From positions 248,001 through 312,000 of the forward strand of contig NZ_JAGIPR010000006.1 in the NCBI RefSeq assembly GCF_017877355.1: a stretch of 64,000 nucleotides of DNA, written 5' to 3'. Every line of letters starts with the position of its first letter. Within the stretch, counting starts at the first letter, position 1. This document shows, piece after piece, positions 44,448 to 53,196 of this stretch. The position numbers and the translations under genes are program-made. Source of the stretch: Chryseobacterium jejuense. Lineage in GTDB: Bacteria > Bacteroidota > Bacteroidia > Flavobacteriales > Weeksellaceae. The notes below the pieces were generated by a model. The model was not told where the DNA came from and searched no databases. It saw nothing but the letters and a program-made list of their open reading frames with translations.

Positions 44448-45905
44448 TTATTCTTCTCTTCTCATCCAATTGTTAAAGTCTATCTCTGAAGGGATATTGT
44501 ATTTCTTACGGAGCCTGCTTCGCCTCATTTCAACAGCTCCCGGGGTCACATATGTATAAGTAGCAATGTCTTTGGCAGAAAAATTCAGGTATGCCATTGC
44601 ACAGAAAGATAGTTCACTGCTCCGGATTTTGGGATCATAATTTTTTAATCTTTGTATAAAGTCCGGGTATAATTCTGAGAAAAGGGTTAAAAATTCAGGA
44701 TTATTATTTTTCGCCAAAACAATAAGATTATTGAATTTATTTTCCTCTATTTTCTTTTCGAGTCCTACAGTAACCTGGCTCATTTCAGAAAGGGTCTTTT
44801 TATTTTTATAAATCAATTTTTTATTTTTGAGATGCCATCTGTACCAAAATAAAGCAACAATGATTAATAAAAGAACTATAGATACAATAAGATACAGATA
44901 TTGTCTGCTTTTCACCTTATTTTCATAGTCTTTCTGATCGAGAATCTGGCTTAAGGCCTCTTCTACCACCTCTTTATTAGCTACATTCAGGGAATCACTT
45001 AATTTTTGATGTTGGTAAAGATATTCATTAGATTCTTTGATATTGAGATTATTCTTCATAAAATAATCTCCAAGAATCCCATACAAATGGGTAACTGCAT
45101 CTTTGTCTTTCAGGTCTACAGCATTCTGAAGTGCCTTACGGTAATAATTGACGGCCAATTCTTTATTTCCCTTGGCTGCTTCCAGATCCCCATAATTTTC
45201 CAATGTATAGAATAAATAGGTAACTTTATATTTTTCGAGCAGAGCCAATGATTTGTCCAGATACTCCTGAGCCTTTGCATAATCTTTCCGGATAGTGTAC
45301 ATCTGTCCTTTTTTTGCATAAGTTCTGCTAAGATCGAAAAAGACATTTTCCTCTTTCATCTTTTTTAAAACATCCTCTTGCCGCTGTACATATACCCAGG
45401 CAGAGTCATATTGGTTCATCTGAGTATGAATTTCCGCTATGTTTTCATATCCCCAGTATGTGGACATTTGCCTTCTATAAGGATCTTTGATCTTTTGAGA
45501 AAATTTCAATTGCTGATAAAATTCCTTAAGGGCCAGTTTCCTCATCTTAAGGAGTCCATATGTTCTTCCTCTCAGCCTGCAAACCTCAACTTGTATATCT
45601 ATAGAAGACGAAAAATAGGGCTCGTGTTCTGCATTTTTTAGATAGCCTAATGCTTCATTATATCCTCCTGTTTCAGCCAATACCTTGGCGATATAGATAT
45701 TTGCCAAAGTTTTTCCCTTCGAATAATCAATTTTATCTGATTTTTTTAAAGCTTCATTAGCACTCTTAAGAGCAGGAACTAATTGTACTTCAGAAAATTC
45801 TGTAAAAGATTTATCTAAAAGGCTATCCACCTGCTTTTCCACACCAGTTTGAGCCTGAATGAAGAGGCTACTCAATAAAAGAAAAAGAATATGGAAATTT
45901 TTCAT
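44448..45905 (-). CDS. Membrane-anchored TPR regulator with LuxR-like tail
   Basis: A 485-residue protein with a signal peptide (MKNFHILFLLLSSLFIQAQ), periplasmic TPR repeats (about 25-330; for example GDLEAAKGNKELAVNYYRKA), one membrane helix (YLYLIVSIVLLLIIVALFWY) and a cytoplasmic LuxR-like tail (LSFCAMAYLNFSAKDIATYT, then EMRRSRLRKKYNIPS). The layout equals the 8639-10087 protein. ATG 45905 opens the signal peptide. It ends with a strong terminator. Targets unknown; the surface-protein cassettes lie 1.3 kb away. Confidence 0.85.
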   Translation of the reverse strand: MKNFHILFLLLSSLFIQAQTGVEKQVDSLLDKSFTEFSEVQLVPALKSANEALKKSDKIDYSKGKTLANIYIAKVLAETGGYNEALGYLKNAEHEPYFSSSIDIQVEVCRLRGRTYGLLKMRKLALKEFYQQLKFSQKIKDPYRRQMSTYWGYENIAEIHTQMNQYDSAWVYVQRQEDVLKKMKEENVFFDLSRTYAKKGQMYTIRKDYAKAQEYLDKSLALLEKYKVTYLFYTLENYGDLEAAKGNKELAVNYYRKALQNAVDLKDKDAVTHLYGILGDYFMKNNLNIKESNEYLYQHQKLSDSLNVANKEVVEEALSQILDQKDYENKVKSRQYLYLIVSIVLLLIIVALFWYRWHLKNKKLIYKNKKTLSEMSQVTVGLEKKIEENKFNNLIVLAKNNNPEFLTLFSELYPDFIQRLKNYDPKIRSSELSFCAMAYLNFSAKDIATYTYVTPGAVEMRRSRLRKKYNIPSEIDFNNWMRREE

Positions 45906-46304
45906 CAAATCAATAAAATCAAGAAACAAAATACACCTACGAACAAGATAAACGCAAAAATATCATTTATACAACAATGAAAAAAGTAAACTTTATAGAT
46001 TTTTATCGAGAACATAATAATTTATCCAGAAAATAGATATATCAGGTTCAATAACGGATGAGTTTCTGAATTTCATCCTGATATTGTCTGTTCTTCTTTC
46101 TGATCTGCTTTATTCCAAATATTACCGGGAATATTACCATAACTTCTACAAATCCGTTGCTGCAGGGATTGCAGGGGGAACTGGAAATGTAGGATATAGA
46201 GGCTATTTTGCCGGATTTAACTCTATTCCTGTCATCAGTAAAATTTCCGGAGACTGTATGCCAGGAATTGTACTGAAGGAGGAAGATGGTTTTGACCATT
46301 ACCA

Positions 46305-46445
46305 ATGAGTACAAATCTGTCTGAACAAGGTTTAAAAAGTACTGTTTTAATGGCTCTTGGTTATAAAAATGAATAAACTGACTGGTGGGGAAAGCTGAAC
46401 AGAGTGAGAAGATCAAAGGAAGAACTATTTGTGGTGATCAACTAA
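46305..46445 (+). pseudogene. Nitroreductase-family C-terminal remnant
   Basis: A frame from 46305 reads STNLSEQGLKSTVLMALGYK, then TAA at 46374-46376, then TDWWGKLNRVRRSKEELFVV and a stop at 46443. This is the ending of NfsB-type nitroreductases, where the stop replaces a Glu codon (GAA to TAA). The upstream bases up to about 46080 do not give a readable N-terminal part. A dead fragment. Confidence 0.6.
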
Positions 46446-46474
46446 ATTAAGCATAAAATTAATAATAAAAAACA

Positions 46475-46505
46475 GGAGACCTTCAAAAAGATCTCCCCTT
46501 TTTTG
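46475..46505 (+). terminator. Rho-independent terminator
   Basis: GGAGA-c-CTT pairs with AAG-a-TCTCC around a 4-nt loop (46475-46496), followed by CCTTTTTTG. It presumably once ended the nitroreductase gene, 30 bp upstream. Confidence 0.7.
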
Positions 46506-46535
46506 TCTTAAATTGATACACGATAAATCATTACA

Positions 46536-47522
46536 ATGGAACTGAAATTAAGCATCCTAGATCAGACTCCCATTATCAAAGGCGGCAATGCTGCTCTGGC
46601 ACTAGAAAACAGTCTGACATTGGCAAAAATAGCTGATGAATTGGGATATCATAGTATTTTATATTCAGAGCATCATGGTGTGGAAGCCTATGGAAGTTCA
46701 AGTCCGGAAATTCTGGCGGCAACAGTTCTTGCTAACACAAAAAACATTAAGATAGGCACTGGAGGAATTATGCTTCGCAATTATTCTGCATTTAAAATTG
46801 CAGAATGGGCTAAAATGCTCACTACACTCTACCCCAACCGCTTTATACTGGGCCTGGGTAAAGCTCCCGGAGGACTGAAAGATGCTGTATTGGCATTGAA
46901 TAGTCATAAACTTCCTGTCCTCAACAACATCAATGAAAAACTGGAAGAAATTATAGCCTATGTAAGAGAACAAAACTATAAGAATACAGACCTGTTTGCT
47001 CAGCCTACCCATGTTTCAGTATTGCCGGAGATCACCTGGCTAGGTTCTGGAGAAAATTCAGCAAAAGAAGCAGCTAAATATGGTATATCCTACTCTATGG
47101 CTGATTTCATTGCAGACGGATCCAATACTGAAATCCATAAACTGTATCAGGAAGAATTTAATCGATCGGGGTATAGAAACCAACCTTCTTTTCAGGTAGC
47201 CATCTCAGTTTCTGTTGCGGAAACTCAGGAACAGGCAAGTTATAATGCATTCGGAATGGTGTATCAGTTCCTTGAATCCAGAAAAATTTTAGCTCCAAGT
47301 ATGCTAAAACCCTCTGAAGAAGTGGAAACCCTTCTTGATAACAATGAAGACAAAAAATTATTTAATGCTTTGCTAGATAAAGTTGTAACAGGAACTCCTG
47401 ACACTATACATTCAAAGCTCGAAGAAAAAGCATTACAATATGGAACTCAAGATCTTGTCCTATTATCCAATATGTTCAGAGAAGAAGACCGGATTTTTAC
47501 GTATAAAAGTCTGATTGAATAA
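46536..47522 (+). CDS. LLM-class flavin-dependent oxidoreductase
   Basis: A 328-residue protein of the bacterial luciferase-like monooxygenase class (TIM barrel, FMN-dependent). Marks: ADELGYHSILYSEHHGVEAY, PEILAATVLANTKNIKIGTG, MLRNYSAFKIAEWAKMLTTL and PNRFILGLGKAPGG. It resembles the MsnO8-like group, and the substrate is unknown. It stands alone between two terminators. Confidence 0.88.
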   Translation: MELKLSILDQTPIIKGGNAALALENSLTLAKIADELGYHSILYSEHHGVEAYGSSSPEILAATVLANTKNIKIGTGGIMLRNYSAFKIAEWAKMLTTLYPNRFILGLGKAPGGLKDAVLALNSHKLPVLNNINEKLEEIIAYVREQNYKNTDLFAQPTHVSVLPEITWLGSGENSAKEAAKYGISYSMADFIADGSNTEIHKLYQEEFNRSGYRNQPSFQVAISVSVAETQEQASYNAFGMVYQFLESRKILAPSMLKPSEEVETLLDNNEDKKLFNALLDKVVTGTPDTIHSKLEEKALQYGTQDLVLLSNMFREEDRIFTYKSLIE

Positions 47523-47559
47523 TAAACCTGCCCTTGCGCTTAACAATGACAGGTTTATT
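47521..47559. terminator. Bidirectional terminator
   Basis: AATAAACCTG (47521-47530) pairs perfectly with CAGGTTTATT (47550-47559) around a 19-nt loop. It overlaps the stop of the LLM gene and lies just before the end of the convergent gene at 47575, so it serves both. Confidence 0.7.
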
Positions 47560-47574
47560 TTCTTATTTTAATCC

Positions 47575-47826
47575 TTATTTCAAATTTCTGGATTCCAATT
47601 CTTTTTCTAATGCCTGATTACGTCTGTTCCATTGAACTCCCAAAAACCCTGCAAAGATTAAGGGAAAAAATGTGAAAAATCCGATTCCGTGGGTTACACT
47701 GCTATATACAGCAACACCAATAAACAATCCTATAAGAACAGCATTGATTATTTTATCGGATTTGGATTTATCCTTTTTTGCTAATAATTCCTGATCGGTT
47801 AATTCATTTAATTCTTTTTCTGCCAT
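47575..47826 (-). CDS. Small two-helix membrane protein
   Basis: An 83-residue protein with an acidic, charged front (about 1-25), two membrane helices (AVLIGLFIGVAVYSSV and FFTFFPLIFAGFLGVQW) and a charged tail rich in Glu and Arg. No family is recognised beyond a general Flavobacteriia resemblance. A -7 box on the minus strand (TACTTTTG, 47865-47872) lies 39 bp upstream of the start. Confidence 0.7.
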   Translation of the reverse strand: MAEKELNELTDQELLAKKDKSKSDKIINAVLIGLFIGVAVYSSVTHGIGFFTFFPLIFAGFLGVQWNRRNQALEKELESRNLK

Positions 47827-47909
47827 GATTATTTTTTTTAGTTTTTTGAAGCCCCACTAACTTACAAAAGTATCACCTTTCGTAAATGTAAAATCTTTGC
47901 AGAATTCCG

Positions 47910-48452
47910 TTAGTTGGCTGCAGGATCAACAAGTTCGGTAGTGATTCCTATGGATTTTAAAAGATTTTTACTATCAAAAAGTAACGTTGTAAAGTATTTC
48001 CCTCTCTTGAAAATAAGCTTTGCTCCTTCCGGAAACTCACTGCCAGCACCAAGCTTTTGAGCTTTTGCATCATATTTTTTGAATTGAAGTTTAGCGCTTT
48101 CTAATGTTGTCTTATTCATGACAAGACTATAAGGTAGGCCACCAACGATCAATGGTTTATGATCGGGTATATCAAAAAACATTTCATTAATAACATTATT
48201 TCCTCCAAGGCTGGTATAAAGCTCCAATCCTGATTTCGTGAGCCATTTAGCATATTTTTCACCGTTAGCATCTTCATAGAATACAGTCTTTGCATCCAAT
48301 GCCTTCGAAATTTTATCCGGTGTCTGTGGAAAAGCAAATTCAGAGTTTTTATCCAGTAAAGAATTCAGTGCAGCAGATTTTTGTGAAAACGCATTACAAC
48401 TTAAGAATTGAAAAAGTACTGCAAGAACTAAGGTGAATGGTTGTATTTTCAT
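47910..48452 (-). CDS. Exported hypothetical protein
   Basis: A 180-residue protein with a signal peptide (about 1-24, MKIQPFTLVLAVLFQFLSCN) whose end resembles a lipobox (FLSCNAF). The mature part has NSEFAFPQTPDKISKALDAK and GGLPYSLVMNKTTLESAKLQ, mixed alpha and beta. I recognise no family. It is a single gene with 51 bp between its stop and the -7 box of the 47826 gene. Function unknown. Confidence 0.68.
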   Translation of the reverse strand: MKIQPFTLVLAVLFQFLSCNAFSQKSAALNSLLDKNSEFAFPQTPDKISKALDAKTVFYEDANGEKYAKWLTKSGLELYTSLGGNNVINEMFFDIPDHKPLIVGGLPYSLVMNKTTLESAKLQFKKYDAKAQKLGAGSEFPEGAKLIFKRGKYFTTLLFDSKNLLKSIGITTELVDPAAN

Positions 48453-48678
48453 ATTAACTATTTTGATGGTTTTTCGGGGTTAAAGATATTAAAATTAGAA
48501 TAAATAAGCAGAAAGTTGAATGATGAGAGCCGGAAGTTAATATGTAATCAATAACAGCTCATGTTCCTTATAAGATATCATTTTTCATATTTTAAATAAT
48601 TTCCTGTTTTCAGTTCCAAGCTCATCTTTAGATCAATAGTGGACGGGTATTGATAAGTGAAACCGGAAAAAAATAATG

Positions 48679-48686
48679 TAAATTTG
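48679..48686 (+). promoter_or_regulatory. -7 promoter box TAAATTTG
   Basis: An exact TAnnTTTG match 43 bp upstream of the ATG at 48729. It lies inside the longer reading frame that begins at 48657, which argues for 48729 as the true start. Confidence 0.45.
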
Positions 48687-48728
48687 CCTTATCATACCGC
48701 AAAGGTTAGGTTTTTACTTTTTAATATA

Positions 48729-49673
48729 ATGAAAAAAACAGCATTTTCTTTACTGGCGCTTTTGTTACATATGGCTTGCCAGGCACAAAATTTTGATGTT
48801 ATTCCTTTAGGAATCTATGGAGGAGAACAGGAAGATAATTTATCTGCTTATTTAGTGGGAGCAACTCAGGACAATACATTCCTTTGCCTTGATGCAGGAA
48901 CGGTAAACACCGGAATCCGAAAAGCAATTGAACAGAAAAGCCTTAATGGCCCGGAAGAAACGGTTCTGAAGGATCAGATCAAAGGATATTTTATTTCCCA
49001 CGGTCATTTGGATCATTTATCCGGCCTTATTATCAACTCTCCGGCTGATTCTAAAAAAGATATTTTCGCCATCCCATCAGTAGTTCAAATTCTGCAGAAT
49101 CATTATTTTATAACAGATACCTGGATTAATTTTGCTGATCAGGGTCAGAAACCTATCCTTGGGAAGTATCATTATAATGAACTTCAAGATGGTGTAGAAA
49201 TACCAACACAGAAAACTTCTTTTTTCTTAACAGGATATGAGCTGAGCCATGTGAACCCCTATAAAAGCAGCGCTGCACTTGTCAGAAATGAAAACCATTA
49301 CCTGCTTTACCTAGGCGATACCGGAGCAGACCGAATCGAGAAGTCTGACCGCATGGACAACCTTTGGAAAAATGTAGCTCCATTGATACAGAAAAAACAG
49401 CTGAACACCATATTGATTGAAGTTTCTTTCCCAAACAGCCAGCCTGAACATTTGCTTTTTGGTCATCTTACGCCTAACCTATTGACAGAAGAGCTGGAAA
49501 AACTGAAGGAAAAAACAGGACATAAAGATCTGGAAGGTCTTAATATCGTGGTTACCCACAGAAAACCTACAGGAAATAATCCTGAGATCATTAAACAGGA
49601 GTTATTAAAAAACAATCCTTTAAAGGTAAAATATGTTTTCCCGGAACAGGGTAAAAGAATTAACTTACCTTAA
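48729..49673 (+). CDS. Exported class II cyclic-nucleotide phosphodiesterase-like enzyme
   Basis: A 314-residue exported metallohydrolase. The signal peptide (MKKTAFSLLALLLHMACQA) precedes a metallo-beta-lactamase fold with the metal motif SHGHLDHLSG, later LLYLGDTGADRIE, IEVSFPN and VVTHRKP. This is the PDE1/CpdP (class II cAMP phosphodiesterase) pattern. In the periplasm it would hydrolyse extracellular cAMP or similar cyclic nucleotides; this is inferred from the family. ATG 48729 opens the signal peptide. Closed by a terminator. Confidence 0.85.
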   Translation: MKKTAFSLLALLLHMACQAQNFDVIPLGIYGGEQEDNLSAYLVGATQDNTFLCLDAGTVNTGIRKAIEQKSLNGPEETVLKDQIKGYFISHGHLDHLSGLIINSPADSKKDIFAIPSVVQILQNHYFITDTWINFADQGQKPILGKYHYNELQDGVEIPTQKTSFFLTGYELSHVNPYKSSAALVRNENHYLLYLGDTGADRIEKSDRMDNLWKNVAPLIQKKQLNTILIEVSFPNSQPEHLLFGHLTPNLLTEELEKLKEKTGHKDLEGLNIVVTHRKPTGNNPEIIKQELLKNNPLKVKYVFPEQGKRINLP

Positions 49674-49680
49674 TAATATA

Positions 49681-49713
49681 AAAAGCGATGAAATTTAGGT
49701 CTCATCGCTTTTT
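49681..49713 (+). terminator. Rho-independent terminator
   Basis: A perfect 11-bp stem AAAAGCGATGA / TCATCGCTTTT (49681-49691 with 49702-49712), followed by T. It ends the phosphodiesterase gene and may serve the convergent gene at 49741. Confidence 0.85.
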
Positions 49714-49740
49714 ATATTGATATACCCGAAACTTTTCCGG

Positions 49741-50484
49741 TTAATTGATTATTTCTCCTTTATTATTTTCCAGTTTTCCCCGGAATTTCTGAAGCTCTTC
49801 ATGACCTGGCTTACTCCAGTCCGTTGCTTCCCCAATAATTTTCAATGGAGCTTCTGATCGATAAGAGCGGGTGAGATTACCGGGAAATTTTTTATCTGTC
49901 AGATTCGGATCATTTTCAAAAATACCTGTGGGTTCTACAATATATACCCGTTCGGTTCCATCTCCTTTTGCCAACGCAGCTGCAAGTCCTGCCCCATTTA
50001 CCAATGCTGTAAAGTAAATATGGTTCATTTTGAGTTCAGATTTATAATTGGAATCCCCTCCTGCTGTTAACAGGTCACCTATCTGCAGGTTTGCTTTTGT
50101 CCCATGATAAAAGGGACCTTTATCCAAAATTTTATCTTTTACTGACATCGCCATCTCATTATACTCTTTTGCTTTTTGCAGATCTGAAAGTTCTTCATAA
50201 CATTCCGCAATCTTTAAATAAAGAAAATAAAAAGCACTTTTAGCAGTGTTATCATTTGACTTTAGAGCATACTGCAGAGCTATTTCAAACCATTCTAACC
50301 GTTTTAAAGATGTTTTTTGAGACCGGGCAAGATAATAGGCTGCAAGAAATTTTTCAGTATTATCCGTTGCTTCATTCCAGCCTTGTTTAAATAATTTTCC
50401 GGCTTCTTCAGATTTGTTTTGCTCTTCCATAACCATTGCCTGGATGCAAAGCTTAACAACATTATTAAATGGTGAAAATTCCAT
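49741..50484 (-). CDS. arr: Rifampin ADP-ribosyltransferase with TPR-like front domain
   Basis: A 247-residue protein. The back half (about 118-247) is an Arr domain: GPFYHGTKANLQIGDLLTAG with the conserved His, MNHIYFTALVNGAGLAAALA, RVYIVEPTGIFENDPNLTDK and GNLTRSYRSEAPLKIIGEAT. Arr enzymes transfer ADP-ribose from NAD+ to rifamycins and inactivate them. Arr alone is about 140-150 residues; here the first ~115 residues form a helical, TPR-like domain (AKEYNEMAMSVKDK). ATG 50484 fits the promoter at 50535. The natural substrate in this organism is not known. Confidence 0.85.
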   Translation of the reverse strand: MEFSPFNNVVKLCIQAMVMEEQNKSEEAGKLFKQGWNEATDNTEKFLAAYYLARSQKTSLKRLEWFEIALQYALKSNDNTAKSAFYFLYLKIAECYEELSDLQKAKEYNEMAMSVKDKILDKGPFYHGTKANLQIGDLLTAGGDSNYKSELKMNHIYFTALVNGAGLAAALAKGDGTERVYIVEPTGIFENDPNLTDKKFPGNLTRSYRSEAPLKIIGEATDWSKPGHEELQKFRGKLENNKGEIIN

Positions 50485-50534
50485 GGTATAATTATTTTGT
50501 TCTATTATTGATGTAAGAATTTCAGTCTCAGCAA

Positions 50535-50566
50535 CAAATGTATACAAATATTCTCTCTGCTTTCAA
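50535..50566 (-). promoter_or_regulatory. Promoter of the arr-like gene
   Basis: On the minus strand TTG (50564-50566) precedes TACATTTG (50535-50542) by 21 bp, a good match to the Flavobacterium -33/-7 pattern. It lies 51 bp upstream of the chosen start at 50484. Confidence 0.55.
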
Positions 50567-50735
50567 CACTATCGGATGAAATCATGTATTCTGCGTTTTC
50601 ATAGATGATCGAAAATATATTTATAAAATCAACAAAAAAAAATGAAAATAATATTATATTTAAAGAAGTAATATTCCCAATAGTAAAACAGTGCTGTTGC
50701 TAAAAAAGACAGCACAACCCGGAAATTATCTATGT

Positions 50736-51158
50736 ATGAAAATAATGAAAAAACTGTGTCTTATTTTATTATTTCTGTTAACAGGAATATTCCATGCACA
50801 AATCCATAATATTCCCCAAAGTACTAAAGATACCTTTAAGGGATATTGGGTGTATAAGGCCCAATATTTCACTAATTCTGTAGCTATTGATTTTGAACCG
50901 GGAAAAGATTTTGCCATTTTCACGGATATTGGCACCGGTGAGGCTCCTCCCCGAACCCTGCAAGCCCTGGTGAAAGGAAATTTATTAATCATCCCTGCCA
51001 AACAAGATCAAAATGATTATATAGAAATGGAAGTCATAAAAGGGAAATTACATGTAAGGGCAAAGCAGGTAACTTGGGATAACCAAGGAAATATGATTAA
51101 TAACAACAGCAGACTCGAAGAAAAAACAGTATTTAAACGCGAAACACAAAGAGATTAA
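50736..51158 (+). CDS. Small exported hypothetical protein
   Basis: A 140-residue protein with a signal peptide (MKIMKKLCLILLFLLTGIFH, cleaved near AQ). The mature part, with TFKGYWVYKAQYFTNSVAID and IPAKQDQNDYIEMEVIKGKL, looks like an all-beta lipocalin-like domain. No family is recognised. The SUFU-domain gene begins 11 bp after its stop, so they are probably co-transcribed. Confidence 0.68.
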   Translation: MKIMKKLCLILLFLLTGIFHAQIHNIPQSTKDTFKGYWVYKAQYFTNSVAIDFEPGKDFAIFTDIGTGEAPPRTLQALVKGNLLIIPAKQDQNDYIEMEVIKGKLHVRAKQVTWDNQGNMINNNSRLEEKTVFKRETQRD

Positions 51159-51169
51159 AAACAAAGAAT

Positions 51170-51844
51170 ATGGACAAGGCACTAATCAAAAAAATACAGG
51201 ATAAAAAGCATTATTATGAAAATGTTGAGGCTTTGGAAAAGCACCTGGATCAACATTTCAAAAGTGAGGAAATAACCGTTTTTCATGAGATGCTGTCTCT
51301 TGATTTTCATCTGGATGTTTATTTTATCCAACCTGAAGATAAAGATTTTAATCTGCTGATAACTTCCGGTATGAGTCTGCTGGAAATGCAGGTCCCCGAT
51401 ACTATTCCCAACAAAGAAGACTATATCTTTGCTGAACTTTTGATTTTGCTTCCTAAAGATCTGGAATTTGAAAAAACTTTTCCAAGCGAGGGAGAAAACG
51501 ACTGGATCATGGGCATGATAAAAGATATGGCCAGGTTTCCACACCATCAGGATACATTCTTAACTGAAGGACATTCTCTGCAGGCATGGAGTGATATTTC
51601 TGAGCCCTACGACGAAAATACACAGTTTACAAGTTGTATTTTATTACCTTCTGCTACTTTTGATGATGATTTTATGCAAATCACCAGCGATGACAGGATC
51701 ATTACTCTGCATACACTCTTCCCACTCTATCAAAACGAACTGGAATATAAAATAGAAAATGGTTATGGTAAGTTTTTCGATTTATTGATTGAAGGCAACA
51801 TCCCGGATATTTTCAATAACAACCGTAAAAGTTTATTAGAATAG
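51170..51844 (+). CDS. Suppressor-of-fused (SUFU) domain protein
   Basis: A 224-residue cytoplasmic protein resembling the bacterial SUFU family. Marks: LDFHLDVYFIQPEDKDFNLL, ITSGMSLLEMQVPD, YIFAELLILLPKDLEFEKTF and WSDISEPYDENTQFTSCILL. In bacteria these proteins often act as immunity-type or uncharacterised domains. It follows the exported gene by 11 bp. Toxin partners were not seen nearby. Function unknown. Confidence 0.75.
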   Translation: MDKALIKKIQDKKHYYENVEALEKHLDQHFKSEEITVFHEMLSLDFHLDVYFIQPEDKDFNLLITSGMSLLEMQVPDTIPNKEDYIFAELLILLPKDLEFEKTFPSEGENDWIMGMIKDMARFPHHQDTFLTEGHSLQAWSDISEPYDENTQFTSCILLPSATFDDDFMQITSDDRIITLHTLFPLYQNELEYKIENGYGKFFDLLIEGNIPDIFNNNRKSLLE

Positions 51845-51869
51845 TCCGATTGGATGAAGAGTTTGATGG

Positions 51870-52193
51870 TTATTTCTTTCTGATGATGATATCACCTTCT
51901 GACAGTTTGATCTTCTCATCATTTATCTTAAGTTCAACCCATTGCGTGGGATCATCCGATTCACAATCGTTCATGATTCTGTAATCCGAATATCCGGTAT
52001 GGGAATCCGGAAGCTCAAAAATTGTATCAATAGTCTTTTTACTGATCTGATAACAGTCAAATATATCTAATACATGAATGGTATCTGATAGCTCTTTCTT
52101 TAGCAAAACATTAGATTCTTTATCTACCCCCTTGCTTATTAAGTGGTTCAGTCTATCAATTTCTTCAGTAATAAAATTTCTTGCTGTTATCAT
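51870..52193 (-). CDS. Small cytoplasmic hypothetical protein
   Basis: A 107-residue protein, helical at the front (ITEEIDRLNHLISKGVDKES) with a beta-rich end (WVELKINDEKIKLSEGDIII). No family recognised. ATG 52193 is chosen because a -7 box (52217-52224) lies just upstream; a longer frame from 52361 would place the box inside the gene. Convergent with the SUFU gene. Confidence 0.6.
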   Translation of the reverse strand: MITARNFITEEIDRLNHLISKGVDKESNVLLKKELSDTIHVLDIFDCYQISKKTIDTIFELPDSHTGYSDYRIMNDCESDDPTQWVELKINDEKIKLSEGDIIIRKK

Positions 52194-52216
52194 TATATTT
52201 ATGAATGTTTTTTTAG

Positions 52217-52224
52217 CAAAAATA
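52217..52224 (-). promoter_or_regulatory. -7 promoter box for the 51870 gene
   Basis: On the minus strand TATTTTTG matches TAnnTTTG, 24 bp upstream of the ATG at 52193. No -33 box at normal spacing. Confidence 0.4.
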
Positions 52225-52325
52225 GTTATTTTCAAAGCTTCACATGATAGAAACGGGCAAAGAATTAAAGCATGGCTATAACCATGACACATTTTGTAAA
52301 TTTGAGTACTGTAATCCAAAAAAAA

Positions 52326-52547
52326 ATGAATATTACAGATACTATCACACTTTTTCAGCATTATTTACATCAGGAAATTCAAACCAGAAAACAGCGTTTA
52401 CCTCATGCTTGTTGCCTATCCACAATAGGTCTGTATGGCTTTCCAAGTTCCCGTTATGTCTCTCTGAAAGAGGTTCATGATAATACATTTGTGATCTCAG
52501 GTACTTTATCTTCCGGAAAAACAAGTTATAGCCCTAATTATCCGTAG
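52326..52547 (+). pseudogene. Truncated pyridoxamine-phosphate-oxidase-like fragment
   Basis: A 73-residue frame beginning MNITDTITLFQHYLHQEIQT and continuing with YGFPSSRYVSLKEVHDNTFV, which matches the front of PNPOx-type flavoproteins. Such proteins are about 200 residues. The frame ends after YSPNYP, and the following bases to 52700 show no continuation. A 3'-truncated remnant. Confidence 0.55.
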
Positions 52548-52690
52548 TTTTCTTGGTATAATAACTTATAATACTAATCGATGGTCTAAAGAAAGTTCAT
52601 GGCAGCATAAATTTTAGAATATCTATATCCAAAACAGTTATTTTTTATATTACTTTTTATTCATTTTAACCTGTTTTTAAAATTAAATTG

Positions 52691-52698
52691 TATTTTTG
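52691..52698 (+). promoter_or_regulatory. -7 box of the receptor/ABC operon
   Basis: TATTTTTG matches TAnnTTTG and lies 11 bp before the start at 52710, leaving a very short leader. It is the only convincing promoter seen ahead of the genes from 52710 to 59000. Confidence 0.4.
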
Positions 52699-52709
52699 TT
52701 CTTCTAATT

Positions 52710-53063
52710 ATGCAAAAATTTCTCAGAATCTTTTTTGTTTTTAGTTTATTACTGATATTTATTTCGAATGTCAGTGGGGTAAGTACATGCCTTGACCATG
52801 CTAAACATACAAAGATGAAACTGATGTATAAAAAGGGTTCCAAAGAGGAAAAAATTCCTACTTTCTCTCAGGATGATGAATGCCAATGTGCACTTCATAT
52901 GCATATGAACAATATTCTTCTTCCTGAATCTTTACAGATGAATTTTGTAGTCAACACTTCCAATGACAGCGAAATGCCTCATCCAAAAGCCATTTCTTAC
53001 CGCTGTCTCCTCGACTTCTTCAGTTCGAGAGCACCCCCAGCTTCATTTTTCGCGGTAGCCTAA
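52710..53063 (+). CDS. Small Cys/His-containing exported protein
   Basis: A 117-residue protein with a signal peptide or membrane anchor (MQKFLRIFFVFSLLLIFISN). The mature part holds possible metal-binding groups CLDHAKHTK and CQCALHMHMN, and it ends SSRAPPASFFAVA. Similar small proteins with an RAPPA-type ending are encoded ahead of TonB receptor genes in other bacteria (DUF2946-like arrangement). It precedes the receptor gene by 133 bp in the same direction. A metal or siderophore role is an inference. Confidence 0.6.
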   Translation: MQKFLRIFFVFSLLLIFISNVSGVSTCLDHAKHTKMKLMYKKGSKEEKIPTFSQDDECQCALHMHMNNILLPESLQMNFVVNTSNDSEMPHPKAISYRCLLDFFSSRAPPASFFAVA

Positions 53064-53196
53064 ATTACGCTGCCATTATTTTACATATACAGATTCTTTA
53101 GTCTGTACTGATTATTCTGTGGATACATGGGTTTCCATCAACTCAATCTATCCTAATTATTAATAAGGCATATTCAGTGCCTATTCAACTCTATTC

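Noticed and set aside
46048..46416. A 122-codon leftward frame and a 74-codon rightward one at 46084-46308
   Set aside because: The leftward frame overlaps the nitroreductase remnant and has no start signal; the rightward frame has no family and an unlikely composition. Neither is supported.
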